A stretch of 31,869 nt of DNA from CAZIUL01 sp964542475 (GTDB lineage: Bacteria > Planctomycetota > B15-G4 > CAYZWU01): NCBI GenBank assembly GCA_964542475.1, contig CAZIUL010000047.1:1-31869 (forward strand). The letters are read 5' to 3'. The notes beneath the pieces were generated by a model. The model saw only the letters and a program-made list of their open reading frames with translations. It did no database searches and was not told where the DNA came from. Of this stretch, positions 15,593 to 23,987 are shown piece after piece. A program made the position numbers and the translations under genes. Each line of letters begins with the position of its first letter. Position 1 is the stretch's first letter.

Positions 15593-18500
15593 AGCGTTTC
15601 ACTGTTTATCTGCTGTTCTTCCTTTCAGGCTCCGCGGGGCTCATCTATCAGGTCGTCTGGATGCGCAAGCTCACCCTCATCCTTGGCGTGACAAGCGAAG
15701 CGGTGACCACTGTCCTGGCCGTGTTCATGGGCGGGCTGGCGCTCGGATCGTGGCTGCTGGGGCGCGCCGGCGACGAGACGCGATCACCGCTCAGGTTCTA
15801 CGGCTGGCTCGAACTCGGCATCGCCGTGTTCGGGTTTCAGAGCGCGATTCTCCTCGACGGCCTCCTTGACACCTACGTAACCCTGAAAAAATCAGGAGCT
15901 TTCTCACCCGAGATATTCCCGCTGATCCGGTTCGCGCTGGCCTGCGCAGCCCTGATCGGCCCGACCACGCTCATGGGAGCAACCCTTCCGATCCTGATCA
16001 AGGGCATCTGCAGGACAAAAAACCGGATCGCGCGCGCGTCAGGGCTTCTCTACGCGATCAACACACTCGGAGCGGTTGCGGGCACCCTCGTCGCGGCCTT
16101 CTTCCTGATTCGCACGGTGGGGATCCAAAACACCATCTTCGTTGCCGCAGGAATTAACCTTCTGGTAGGGCTCTGGGCGCTACTGCTGGCCAGGCGCGAG
16201 CAGCCGGCCTCCCTTTCACCGGAAGAAGACGAAGAGAAAGCGGAACCCGGGCTCGATTACGGGCCGGTTGTCGGGCCGGCTGAAACGGCGCGCTCCGTGG
16301 ATTCCGGTACGGTCAGGGCCGTTGTGGTTGCCTTCGGAATCTCCGGATTCCTTGCGCTCGCGTACGAGGTCCTCTGGACCCGCTACCTCATTTACATAGT
16401 CGGTGAGAACTCGGTTTACGCATTCTCCATGATGCTCGCAGCTTTTCTTCTCGGCATCGTGCTCGGAAGCTTCATCGCTTCGTTGATCGGAGACCGCGTC
16501 AAAAACATCGTTGCCCTGTTCGGCGGGGTCCAGGTTCTCATCGGAGCGGCGGCTTTCGGCACAGTGGCTATCATGGGGCTCTTCTACCATGGGAGACACT
16601 GGGGGGACGGGGAGTTTTGGGCCGACAGCATGACCCGTTTCGGCAAATGCCTGGCCGTGCTGATAGTTCCAACAACGCTGTCAGGGAGCACCTTCGCAAT
16701 AGTGGCCAGGATCTACGCGCAAGACATCAAAAACCTCGGACGCAGCGCGGGCCGGGCTTACGCTGTGAACACCGTGGGTGCGATCTTCGGCGCGGCAGCC
16801 GGGGGGTTCCTTGTGCTGCCGTACCTGAAGCTACGCCACGGCCTGATCGTGCTCGGCGCGCTGAACGTAATCGTGGGGATGTGGATCCTCCTGAGAAAAC
16901 GCGCGCAAGGCAGAGCCGTAAAAACCGCTGTCATCACGGGTCTCATGGCAGCCGGGTGCGTTGTCCTGGTCTTTCGCGCGGAAAATCCTGCCGAGCGCGC
17001 GCTTGCACACGAAGGTGAGACGCTCGAGTTTTACGAGGACGGGCCCGAGTCATCGGTTGCCATCGTGCGCAGCAATGAATCAGGCGATCTACACCTTCTC
17101 GTGGACGGGGACGGGCAGGCAGGGACAAGCATCGCCACACAGATACACCTGAGGCTTCTTGGGCACCTGCCCGCGCTCCTTCACCCGAATCCGAAAAATG
17201 TGTTGTGCGTGGCTTTCGGAGCTGGGATCTCAGCGGGCTGCCTCACGCAGCACCCTGTGGATAGCGTGGACATCGTGGAACTCTCGCGCTCCGTTATCCG
17301 CGGATCGGTGCTGTTCGAGGAGTACAACCACGACCCGCTTCACAACGAAAAGGTGAACCTCATCCGGGACGACGGAAGAAACCACCTTCTTGCTACTGAC
17401 AAGACATACGACGTTATCACCTCCGATCCCATCGATCCGGATGACGCTGGTGTGACAAGCCTCTATTCCAGGGAATACTACGAGCTCGTCAGCTCCAGGC
17501 TGAACAGCGGCGGCGTGGCGTGCCAGTGGCTTTCCACAGGATACGACGCGGACGAGGACAAGATGCTGATCCGCACCTTTCAGTCCGTATTCCCGCATTC
17601 CAGCATCTGGTACGGTGACTTCACGACCATTCTAGTTGGCGTCAAAGGCGGGCCGCACGCCACAATGGCGGACCTTCGAGAGCGGTTATGCGTTCCCTCG
17701 GTGAAGGAAAGCCTCGGTGTCATCGGGATATCGAGGCCTGAGGATCTGCTGCCCTTGTGCCTGGCCGGGCCCGGGGAACTGAGGGCCTTTACCGGCGAGG
17801 GGCCGCTCAACACGGACGACCTCCCGTTGATCGAGTACCTCGGCCCGCGATACGGCGACGGAGAAGAAGATGACCAAGATGAGAATAGTATATGGAATCA
17901 GCTCATGGCGGCGCGCAAGCCGGACATGAGCGATGTGGTGGCCGGCTGGACCGAAGAGGACCAGGCTGCCGTCGCACCAGCCTACGGGTGGATGACCTCC
18001 ATTCTGAAACGCCACATGATCAGGTACGACTCGTACGGCATACAGGACTGGAAGGCGTATAAAAAGCTCTCGGGCGAGGAGAAAGACCGCCGCGATCTCG
18101 AAAAGGCTGACGAGAGGGCTGAAAAGACGAGGGAGAGGCTGGACCTGACCTGGGATATTCTCGGGAGCAGCGTGCCCAGGCTCTACCTGATTCTATCAGG
18201 AATAGGGCAGCACGAAAAAGAGATCGATGCAAGCAAAGAAGACCGGCAGAAGTACGACTCCGCGATACTGAAGGCTTGCACGGCCTGGCAAAACGGGGAG
18301 CTCGAACCGGCACGCATGGCGTTTGTCGAGGCGGCGTCTTTCGTTCCCGCGGACAAGCGCGCCCCGATCATGGCCGCGGCATGCCTGGACAGGGCCGGCG
18401 ACCGCATCGGAGCGCTGAAAGCCATGTTGCTGACGGACATAAAGGGAATGGACAGGTGGAGCGAACTCCATTGGTTCGCGATCGATATTTTCAGCCAGGT

Positions 18501-18762
18501 GCTCTACGACATGAACGCACAAGAGGCTGACAGGGAAGAGATCGGCCGGGAGCTCCTGGCATTGACGCCTGATGATAAGGATCGCCCGGAGCAGCAAGAG
18601 CGGGATCGGTACCCTGGTATGGATGATGATCGCCCGCCAAAGCCGAAACCAACCGAAACGAATGCCTCCGATGTGGATGCCTGGCGGCTATGGTTGAGGG
18701 ACGCAAGCACTGACCTAGAAATCGAAAACGGCCGTTTTGTATGGCGCAAGGACAAAAAATGA
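15589..18762 (+). CDS. MFS-like/spermidine-synthase-like fusion protein
   Basis: A 1057-residue protein. Residues 1-205 and 235-460 are two hydrophobic blocks of MFS-like helices, each with a related motif (LIYQVVWMRKL near the start; LAYEVLWTRYL near 258). Residues about 475-730 are a Rossmann-type spermidine-synthase-like domain: LLVDGDGQAGTS, GAGISAGC as the nucleotide loop, VDIVELS as the acidic strand end, and RDDGRNHLL. The catalytic DSSDP of true aminopropyltransferases is replaced by DPIDP, so polyamine synthesis is unlikely; a membrane-linked transfer reaction is more plausible. The last 270 residues are helical and charged. A TTG start after AGAGGT overlaps the upstream transporter stop by 4 nt, indicating a two-gene operon. 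Such fusions are frequent in environmental genomes and remain uncharacterised. Confidence 0.82.
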   Translation: MKRFTVYLLFFLSGSAGLIYQVVWMRKLTLILGVTSEAVTTVLAVFMGGLALGSWLLGRAGDETRSPLRFYGWLELGIAVFGFQSAILLDGLLDTYVTLKKSGAFSPEIFPLIRFALACAALIGPTTLMGATLPILIKGICRTKNRIARASGLLYAINTLGAVAGTLVAAFFLIRTVGIQNTIFVAAGINLLVGLWALLLARREQPASLSPEEDEEKAEPGLDYGPVVGPAETARSVDSGTVRAVVVAFGISGFLALAYEVLWTRYLIYIVGENSVYAFSMMLAAFLLGIVLGSFIASLIGDRVKNIVALFGGVQVLIGAAAFGTVAIMGLFYHGRHWGDGEFWADSMTRFGKCLAVLIVPTTLSGSTFAIVARIYAQDIKNLGRSAGRAYAVNTVGAIFGAAAGGFLVLPYLKLRHGLIVLGALNVIVGMWILLRKRAQGRAVKTAVITGLMAAGCVVLVFRAENPAERALAHEGETLEFYEDGPESSVAIVRSNESGDLHLLVDGDGQAGTSIATQIHLRLLGHLPALLHPNPKNVLCVAFGAGISAGCLTQHPVDSVDIVELSRSVIRGSVLFEEYNHDPLHNEKVNLIRDDGRNHLLATDKTYDVITSDPIDPDDAGVTSLYSREYYELVSSRLNSGGVACQWLSTGYDADEDKMLIRTFQSVFPHSSIWYGDFTTILVGVKGGPHATMADLRERLCVPSVKESLGVIGISRPEDLLPLCLAGPGELRAFTGEGPLNTDDLPLIEYLGPRYGDGEEDDQDENSIWNQLMAARKPDMSDVVAGWTEEDQAAVAPAYGWMTSILKRHMIRYDSYGIQDWKAYKKLSGEEKDRRDLEKADERAEKTRERLDLTWDILGSSVPRLYLILSGIGQHEKEIDASKEDRQKYDSAILKACTAWQNGELEPARMAFVEAASFVPADKRAPIMAAACLDRAGDRIGALKAMLLTDIKGMDRWSELHWFAIDIFSQVLYDMNAQEADREEIGRELLALTPDDKDRPEQQERDRYPGMDDDRPPKPKPTETNASDVDAWRLWLRDASTDLEIENGRFVWRKDKK

Positions 18763-19016
18763 ACGTATCCATGTATCATTTTTGATATTACCTGGATTTT
18801 TGAAAATGTTTATGGTTCAATGATAAGCATGACTGAGGCTGAAGCGGGCTTTGATTTGCCGTGCTCCTTCAGAAAACACTTATGCGAAACCGATCGGCAT
18901 ACTACTGTTTTTTTGTCTCATCGCGCTTCCTGGAACAATGCGTGTGAACCTAATGAGCTTCACAAGCTGCTTGATTTGGAAAAACGTGTCTTTTTTCGAC
19001 CCTGAATGAGGATCCC

Positions 19017-19190
19017 ATGGAAATCGATGACCGCATTAAAAAAAAGCTGAAAGAGGAAGGTGAGCTCGACCACTTGCTGAAGACAATATATGCGGAAAAC
19101 CTGAAACTCAGAAAAAGAGTTAAGGTGATGTTCGGGAAAAAGAAGACAGATCCCGGAATGATCAACGAGCTCGAACTGTCTGGTAATTAG
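19017..19190 (+). CDS. Small charged helical protein of 57 aa
   Basis: An ATG with GAGG about 8 nt upstream opens a 58-codon frame ending in TAG. The product begins MEIDDRIKKKLKEEGELDHL and is rich in Lys and Glu, with Leu/Ile spaced as in an amphipathic helix, then a short basic segment KVMFGKKK and an acidic end. Composition and ribosome binding site make it look like a genuine small protein. I do not recognise a family. It stands between the spermidine-synthase-like fusion and the GH26-like gene with gaps of about 250 and 230 bp, so it may be its own unit. Confidence 0.55.
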   Translation: MEIDDRIKKKLKEEGELDHLLKTIYAENLKLRKRVKVMFGKKKTDPGMINELELSGN

Positions 19191-19422
19191 AAGCGTTTTC
19201 ACACCTGCTTCGCGAAAGGCCGGTTGAAAGAACCGCCGGTACTCCTTGCATCTGGTAGCAGCGAAAATAAAAATCAAGAAAGAGCTTCTTGAAAAACGCT
19301 GCAGAATTTCGATTAATGCCGTATTAAACCATGTTGAAACCGGCGAAAAGCTCCGCCTTATCGCCGGACCCGGCCCGCTTGGGTTGCACGTATCCATTAA
19401 CTTCTCAGCAGGAGGTTTCAAG

Positions 19423-20763
19423 TTGGGATCGATCGATAGAAACACACTCCTTTCACTTCACCAGGTTCGCATTCTACAAACCGTGGCAGCAGCAGCCACA
19501 AGCGTGTTGTTTTTTTCCTTCATAGCCGCGCCCTTGCTGAACGGATGCTCATGCGGCCCGGCCGCCTGCCTGACAAACGTCTCCGAGGCGAAGCGTCCTC
19601 TTTCCAGTCCCCTCGAGGAGCAGCTCCGCTTACTAAGTATTGAAGACGATATTAACGAAGAGGATGAGCCAAACAACCGGAAAGAGCGACCACCTTCACG
19701 CCGCAAAAAGCTCCGCTACACATACGGGGCAAAGTTCGAGCCGCCTGAAGGGAGGATAATCCACGGGATGGGGCAGTTCCCGGATGGCAACAAGGTCTAC
19801 ACGGAAATGCTGAACGACAAGGCACTCTATCCCGCCACGAGGCTCTTCTTCATATCACTGGCCGACCAGGACAGGCCGTGGTCTATGAGGTTGAAAATTG
19901 TAATAAACGAAATCCGCAGGGCAACGGATTCCGGAATGATCCCCCACATTTCGATCGCCCTCCGCGACAAGGAAAGCAAACAACAGGACATCAACACGAT
20001 AGACAGGATAGTGGTTGAGTCCGATAAGTACGATTCCAGGATCCAGGATCTCATTGACTTTGTGATGTGGTTCGGCGGGCCTGTATTCGTGCGTATCGGC
20101 GGAGAGTTCAACGGTAACTGGAACGGGTACACACCTTACTATCTGCCGCGTGCCTTCAGGAAAATTGTCAAGATGTTCCGCAGCAGCGGCGCGGACAATG
20201 CCGCGTTCGTCTGGTGCTACATGCCGGTTGCAGAAGATGATTTCGATGAACGAAACCGTTCAGGCGAGTACAAATGGTTCCCCGGAGATGATGTCATCGA
20301 CTGGTTCGGCATCGACCTGTTCGCGGTGAACCAATTCCACTCCGATCCGTCCTACCTACGCAGCGAACGCAAGGCCAGGCGGACCACGCACAGTGATAAA
20401 ACCCTGAGCTTCCTGAAAATGGCTAAACGCTATAAAAAACCCGTCATCGTAGCTGAGAGCTCGGCCGCAAGGATCAATATCACCGCGGATCCCAAAAAGG
20501 CTTCCGGATACTGGAAAACGTATTTTGAGCCTTTCTTCGAGTTCATCCGGGGCACTCCCCAGATCAAGGCTTTCCACTACATCAACCACGACTGGAACCA
20601 GTCCTGGTACTACAAAAACAACGGCTGGTCCAACGCCAGGATCGACATCAATCCTGAATTGAGCAAGCTTTATAAAAAAGAGCTCGATAGAAAGTGCTAC
20701 CTGCACATCGCAGATATGGGCATGCTGAAAGAGCACGACAAGTTCGGTCGTTCGGGGAGGTAG
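19423..20763 (+). CDS. GH26-like glycoside hydrolase lipoprotein (beta-mannanase-like)
   Basis: A 446-residue exported protein. TTG 19423 is chosen because GGAGG at 19411-19415 sits 7 nt upstream and the frame then begins with a proper signal peptide ending in the lipobox LNGC (residues 38-41). A frame extension to 19246 would bury that signal. After a charged linker comes a TIM-barrel of the GH26 type: acid region RIGGEFNGNWNGY with E228, then FVWCYMP, GDDVIDWFGIDLF, and the probable nucleophile E345 in VIVAESSA. Classical mannanases have His before the acid Glu (HE); here it is Gly, as in the distant GH26-like subset. The likely task is endo-cleavage of mannan or a related beta-glycan at the cell surface, in line with the GH130 genes downstream. 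The exact polymer is unproven. Confidence 0.8.
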   Translation: MGSIDRNTLLSLHQVRILQTVAAAATSVLFFSFIAAPLLNGCSCGPAACLTNVSEAKRPLSSPLEEQLRLLSIEDDINEEDEPNNRKERPPSRRKKLRYTYGAKFEPPEGRIIHGMGQFPDGNKVYTEMLNDKALYPATRLFFISLADQDRPWSMRLKIVINEIRRATDSGMIPHISIALRDKESKQQDINTIDRIVVESDKYDSRIQDLIDFVMWFGGPVFVRIGGEFNGNWNGYTPYYLPRAFRKIVKMFRSSGADNAAFVWCYMPVAEDDFDERNRSGEYKWFPGDDVIDWFGIDLFAVNQFHSDPSYLRSERKARRTTHSDKTLSFLKMAKRYKKPVIVAESSAARINITADPKKASGYWKTYFEPFFEFIRGTPQIKAFHYINHDWNQSWYYKNNGWSNARIDINPELSKLYKKELDRKCYLHIADMGMLKEHDKFGRSGR

Positions 20764-20829
20764 TCTCAACCGTTTAAAAGAACATCCTGTTGGACTCGCT
20801 TCAGGCGTATCCTGCGCGGGCTCGTTTAC

Positions 20830-20874
20830 GGCGCCGACGAAGCGGCGCCCTCCATTGCCGCCTCTTCTCTTACC
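20830..20874. repeat. GC-rich hairpin repeat in a convergent gap, inverted copy
   Basis: A perfect palindrome GGCGCCG/CGGCGCC (20830-20836 with 20843-20849) is followed by CCTCCATTGCCGCCTCTTCTCTTACC. Its reverse complement matches 25302-25343 with few differences. It lies between the convergent ends of the GH26-like gene and the LysR gene and could act as a bidirectional terminator. Confidence 0.7.
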
Positions 20875-20881
20875 CCCCCCG

Positions 20882-21781
20882 CTACAGCTCGAAATGGGGA
20901 TCAAGCAGGTTGATGAAATCGATAAGCGCTGTCGTGAAAAACTTGTCCCTCCTGAAAACAAAGCCGTAACCGAGCTCGCCGAAAAGATGGCTTACATTGA
21001 CCGCGGTTATCTCCGGATCGGGTTCCGCATCAAGCGATATGCCTGACAAGATCGCCGCACCCAGCCCGGCCTTTACATACTCTTTCAAAACAAGCGCCCC
21101 GCCGGTCTCCACAACCGGATTGCTTTCCAGGCCCTCGGCCTCGAACGTCCTGTCGATGCGTTTCCTGATGGCTGTTCCAGGCTCGTAAAGAATCAGGGGC
21201 TCTGCTGCGATCCGGCCGAGAGAGGGCTTCTCATCCTTTTGCGTGAATCCTGCACATGGGTTGTCGTTTTGCACGCACAGAAACATCTGGTAGGAGAGAA
21301 ACTCCCTGTATTCCAGATCCCCTTGGTCAGACCATGACGTTACAACGCCGAAATCAACAGCACCGGACGCAACCATGGCGATAATCTCGTCATCCAGTAT
21401 TTTGTTGCTGAGGACGATACCTATTGTCGGGTAGCTTCTTTTGAAAACCTTGACCGCCTCCGGGATCTTGTACTTGATGATACCGCGATGCGCAGCAACC
21501 GAGATGGTTCCTGCAAAGCCGCCCCTGAGCGCGCTCACGCATTCCTCCATGTCCCGGACATGCGCCACGATTCTCTGTACATGAACCAAAATCTCTTTTC
21601 CCTGTCCGGTCAGGGATATTCCCCGCCTGTGCCTCTCGTAGAGCTTCAATCCCAAAACCTGCTCCAGCGCCTTAACCTGGTGTGATACAGCCGATTGCGT
21701 CAAATATAGCTTCCGGGCAGCATCGGAAAAATTCCCGTGCTTCGCTGCTTCGTTAAAAGTCATGAGCTGTCTCAAAAACAC
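20882..21781 (-). CDS. LysR-family transcriptional regulator
   Basis: A 299-residue DNA-binding regulator. The N-terminal winged helix-turn-helix is typical (FNEAAKHGNFSDAARKLYL followed by TQSAVSHQVKALEQ), and residues about 90-290 form the periplasmic-binding-like effector domain. The start is GTG 21781, 5 nt behind AAAGGAGG on the minus strand, which gives the standard LysR length; a longer frame to 21826 has no ribosome binding site. The gene diverges from the 315-aa protein across an AT-rich region with inverted repeats, the usual layout in which a LysR protein controls its neighbour and itself. The effector cannot be inferred; the sequence is of the CysB/CbbR-like general type. Confidence 0.9.
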   Translation of the reverse strand: MFLRQLMTFNEAAKHGNFSDAARKLYLTQSAVSHQVKALEQVLGLKLYERHRRGISLTGQGKEILVHVQRIVAHVRDMEECVSALRGGFAGTISVAAHRGIIKYKIPEAVKVFKRSYPTIGIVLSNKILDDEIIAMVASGAVDFGVVTSWSDQGDLEYREFLSYQMFLCVQNDNPCAGFTQKDEKPSLGRIAAEPLILYEPGTAIRKRIDRTFEAEGLESNPVVETGGALVLKEYVKAGLGAAILSGISLDAEPDPEITAVNVSHLFGELGYGFVFRRDKFFTTALIDFINLLDPHFEL

Positions 21782-21826
21782 AGTTACCTCCTTTAAAACC
21801 AGGTAGTGTGATATTTGCCTGCGCAT

Positions 21827-21884
21827 TTAGATATGAATTATTATACTATATCATCGTCTATTTTACTATTGTTTTAATATCTAA
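21827..21884. promoter_or_regulatory. AT-rich operator/promoter candidate between LysR and the 315-aa gene
   Basis: TTAGATAT (21827-21834) is repeated inverted as ATATCTAA (21877-21884). A shorter GATAT/ATATC pair (21830-21834 and 21848-21852) lies within, with 13 nt between its arms. The strong AT bias in a GC-rich window and the position between divergent starts fit a LysR binding region with overlapping promoters. The exact -35/-10 elements are not clear. Confidence 0.4.
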
Positions 21885-22006
21885 CTTTCGAAAAAATATG
21901 TGCATGACATTCATACAACATAAACGCTTCGGAACTCCGCTCCTCAACGCGAATCACAAAAAATCATTACGCGATAAATGTTTCTCATTATCTGGAGGTT
22001 TTTAAA

Positions 22007-22954
22007 ATGGAATCCGACATGATCCCCCCCCTTCCCGCAAAAAACTTCGTCTTCCCTGTGCTGCGCCCCCTCGTGACAATGATCAAATGCCGAAAGGCCG
22101 TTGCCCGCATCGAGGACAGCGCCGCCCCGCCGGTTGTGCTCAAAAGAGAAAGCCTGTCCAACGCCGGTTTTCTTGCTGAAGCACTTTCAATGCTGAGTGA
22201 AACGGCTGAAATCGATACGAGCGAGCTGAAGGCCATCACAACAACGCTCAAGAATCCTGCGCTCTGGAGAGGCCACCCTGTGGATCCCGCAGTGTTCACG
22301 CTTCTCGTGAAAACGGTCGAGAGCTTCTCGATCGCGCACAAATCCGCTCTAAGCAAAGCGTACCGCCGGGACAAGGATGTCTTTTGCGAGCTGTACCGCA
22401 AACGCGTTCTCAAACGCAGGGTGCTGGTCATCCACAGCCCCAATGACTCTCCGGATGTGTTGATGAAAAACCTGACCTCGGGCTGCTATTATGAAGCGGA
22501 TGCCGTTGCTGTTGACAAGGCAAAGGAGCGGAGCGCAAAACATCACGTGACCGTTTTTCTATGCACAAACACCAGGGAAGCCGCGGAGTTCTTCATGCGC
22601 CTCAACAGGGTAAAACCCGACATTTTTCTGAGCAATCTGGGGAGGGAGCTCCCGGCCCTCAACATGAACCTGTGCCGCACGATCAACCAAGCGCAGAGAA
22701 GCGGCATGAAGTTCATCCCTCCGCCTTACGTGACAATGAAACTCCTTCCCGCTGTGGAAGAGTGCTATGTGCGCCATCTCGAAGCCTTTGATCGCACACT
22801 CTCGGCCCAGGAAGATGCAATGATGCGGGAAGAGACGGAGCTCTTCGAAGGCATGGCTGAGGCAGAGCTCTATGCGGAGCTGATCGTGAAGTCCCACTGG
22901 GTGAAAACAGCAGGTTTTGCGGCTGAGAAATCGTTCCTCAACGCAGGAAACTGA
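22007..22954 (+). CDS. Unrecognised 315-aa cytoplasmic protein
   Basis: I do not recognise this family. The protein has no signal peptide or membrane segment. Residues about 140-235 alternate hydrophobic strands and helices (RRVLVIHSPNDSP, HVTVFLCTN, KPDIFLSNLGRE, GMKFIPPPYV) in a pattern reminiscent of a degenerate response-regulator receiver or another Rossmann-like fold, but the phosphorylation Asp cluster is not evident. The N-terminal part (about 40-130) and the C-terminal part (about 245-310) are predicted helical. TGGAGG sits 8 nt before the ATG, so translation should be efficient. It diverges from the LysR gene, which probably regulates it, and precedes the DRTGG/ATPase/hydrogenase-like trio by about 200 bp, so a related regulatory role is possible but unproven. 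Confidence 0.7.
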   Translation: MESDMIPPLPAKNFVFPVLRPLVTMIKCRKAVARIEDSAAPPVVLKRESLSNAGFLAEALSMLSETAEIDTSELKAITTTLKNPALWRGHPVDPAVFTLLVKTVESFSIAHKSALSKAYRRDKDVFCELYRKRVLKRRVLVIHSPNDSPDVLMKNLTSGCYYEADAVAVDKAKERSAKHHVTVFLCTNTREAAEFFMRLNRVKPDIFLSNLGRELPALNMNLCRTINQAQRSGMKFIPPPYVTMKLLPAVEECYVRHLEAFDRTLSAQEDAMMREETELFEGMAEAELYAELIVKSHWVKTAGFAAEKSFLNAGN

Positions 22955-23065
22955 CAGAACACACCACGAAGACAACGCGGCAATGCTTTACAAAACCGGG
23001 CTGGGAAGCAGCGTCATCCGAGCGCTCTACCCCGCCCGGTTCTCTGTTTGGGCCGAAAAATAGGC

Positions 23066-23093
23066 TTGCCACCGGTTCCTGATCGGTTATGCT
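23066..23093 (+). promoter_or_regulatory. Promoter candidate for the redox-sensor trio
   Basis: TTGCCA (23066-23071), a 16-nt spacer and TATGCT (23088-23093) match sigma-70 consensus at 5 and 4 positions. An 8-bp inverted repeat AACCGGGC/GCCCGGTT (22994-23001 with 23034-23041) just upstream could be the terminator stem of the 315-aa gene, though no U-tract follows. Confidence 0.35.
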
Positions 23094-23152
23094 GACTATC
23101 CATAAAGGCCGGACACCGTAGCACATGGAACAAGGAAAAGGATGGTGATCTG

Positions 23153-23497
23153 ATGGAGATCAGCACGGCAGCACTGGCTGAAGCGATTGGTATTGAACCT
23201 CTGAACGGGATATATGACAAGTCTGTCAGCGGAGTTTTCATATCCGACATGGTCAGTGACGTTATGAACGGGGCACAGCCTGGAGCTGTCTGGGTAACCG
23301 TTCAAACACACAAAAACATCGTCGCAGCCGCAAACCTGGTGGATGTTTCCGCAATCATAGTGACGCGCGGAAAATCAGTACCAAAGGAAACACTCGACAT
23401 TGCGGATCGCGTCGAGATATCGGTCTTTTCTGCGGACCTGGAAACGTTCGATACGGCGGTAAAACTGTTTGATGCCGGCCTGGGCGCCGACAGGTAG
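23153..23497 (+). CDS. DRTGG-domain protein
   Basis: A 114-residue cytoplasmic protein matching the small single-domain DRTGG proteins that accompany [FeFe]-hydrogenase genes in many anaerobes. The sequence shows the alternating fold: N-terminal helix and strand (LAEAIGIEPLNG), GVFISDMVSDVMNGAQPGAVWVTVQTH, then IIVTRGKSVPKETLDIA and ISVFSADLETFDTAVKLF. DRTGG domains elsewhere are linked to CBS domains and phosphotransacetylase and are thought to bind nucleotides or signal ligands; the function of the stand-alone form is not established. It is the first gene of a tight trio, ending about 40 bp before the ATPase gene. Context rather than motif supports a role in hydrogenase-linked regulation. 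Confidence 0.78.
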   Translation: MEISTAALAEAIGIEPLNGIYDKSVSGVFISDMVSDVMNGAQPGAVWVTVQTHKNIVAAANLVDVSAIIVTRGKSVPKETLDIADRVEISVFSADLETFDTAVKLFDAGLGADR

Positions 23498-23537
23498 TTC
23501 AGTTCCAGGGGACTGCCGCATTTTTCATGGAACAGCC

Positions 23538-23975
23538 ATGACAAAACACGAAGAAGAAATCCTCCTGTGCGCTGATTTCGAGGTGCATGGAGGCGACTTC
23601 AACAGGGCGGGAGAGGTTTCCACCGAAATCAAATCGCGACTGAAAACGATCGGATTCGATGCGGATCTCGTGAGAAGGGTGGCCATCTCATCCTTTGAAG
23701 CGGAAATGAACGTCATCCTTTACGCAAGGCGGGCTGATGTCCGCATGGAGGTAACGCCCGCGAGCATCTTCGTCGAGTTCAACGACGAAGGTCCCGGGAT
23801 TCCGGACATAGAGCTGGCCATGCAGGAGGGATACTCAACTTCTACACCAGAAATCCGCAAGCTCGGATACGGAGCGGGCATGGGGCTGCCGACCATAAAA
23901 CGCAACGCCAACCGTTTCACCATCGACTCCGATGTAGGGTTGGGCACAACGGTCAAGCTCTTTTTTTCTCCATGA
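23538..23975 (+). CDS. RsbW-type anti-sigma factor/HATPase
   Basis: A 145-residue GHKL ATPase of the RsbW/SpoIIAB group, which bind ATP and phosphorylate STAS partners or hold a sigma factor. The N box is SSFEAEMNVILYA (E54, N58), the G1 box is NDEGPGIPD (83-90) and the glycine-rich lid is GYGAGMGLPTI (110-120), so ATP binding should be intact. I take ATG 23538 as start, since upstream codons in the frame lack a ribosome binding site and overlap the preceding gene. It is 12 bp ahead of the hydrogenase-like gene. Stand-alone ATPases of this type recur beside hydrogenase operons; whether they act as kinases there is unknown. A possible STAS partner is encoded at 30707-31006. Confidence 0.85.
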   Translation: MTKHEEEILLCADFEVHGGDFNRAGEVSTEIKSRLKTIGFDADLVRRVAISSFEAEMNVILYARRADVRMEVTPASIFVEFNDEGPGIPDIELAMQEGYSTSTPEIRKLGYGAGMGLPTIKRNANRFTIDSDVGLGTTVKLFFSP

Positions 23976-23987
23976 CGGAGGCTCCCG

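Noticed and set aside
18820..19005. A 61-codon plus-strand frame before the small 57-aa gene
   Set aside because: No ribosome binding site and a composition unlike a folded protein; it ends 11 bp before the better-supported 57-aa frame.
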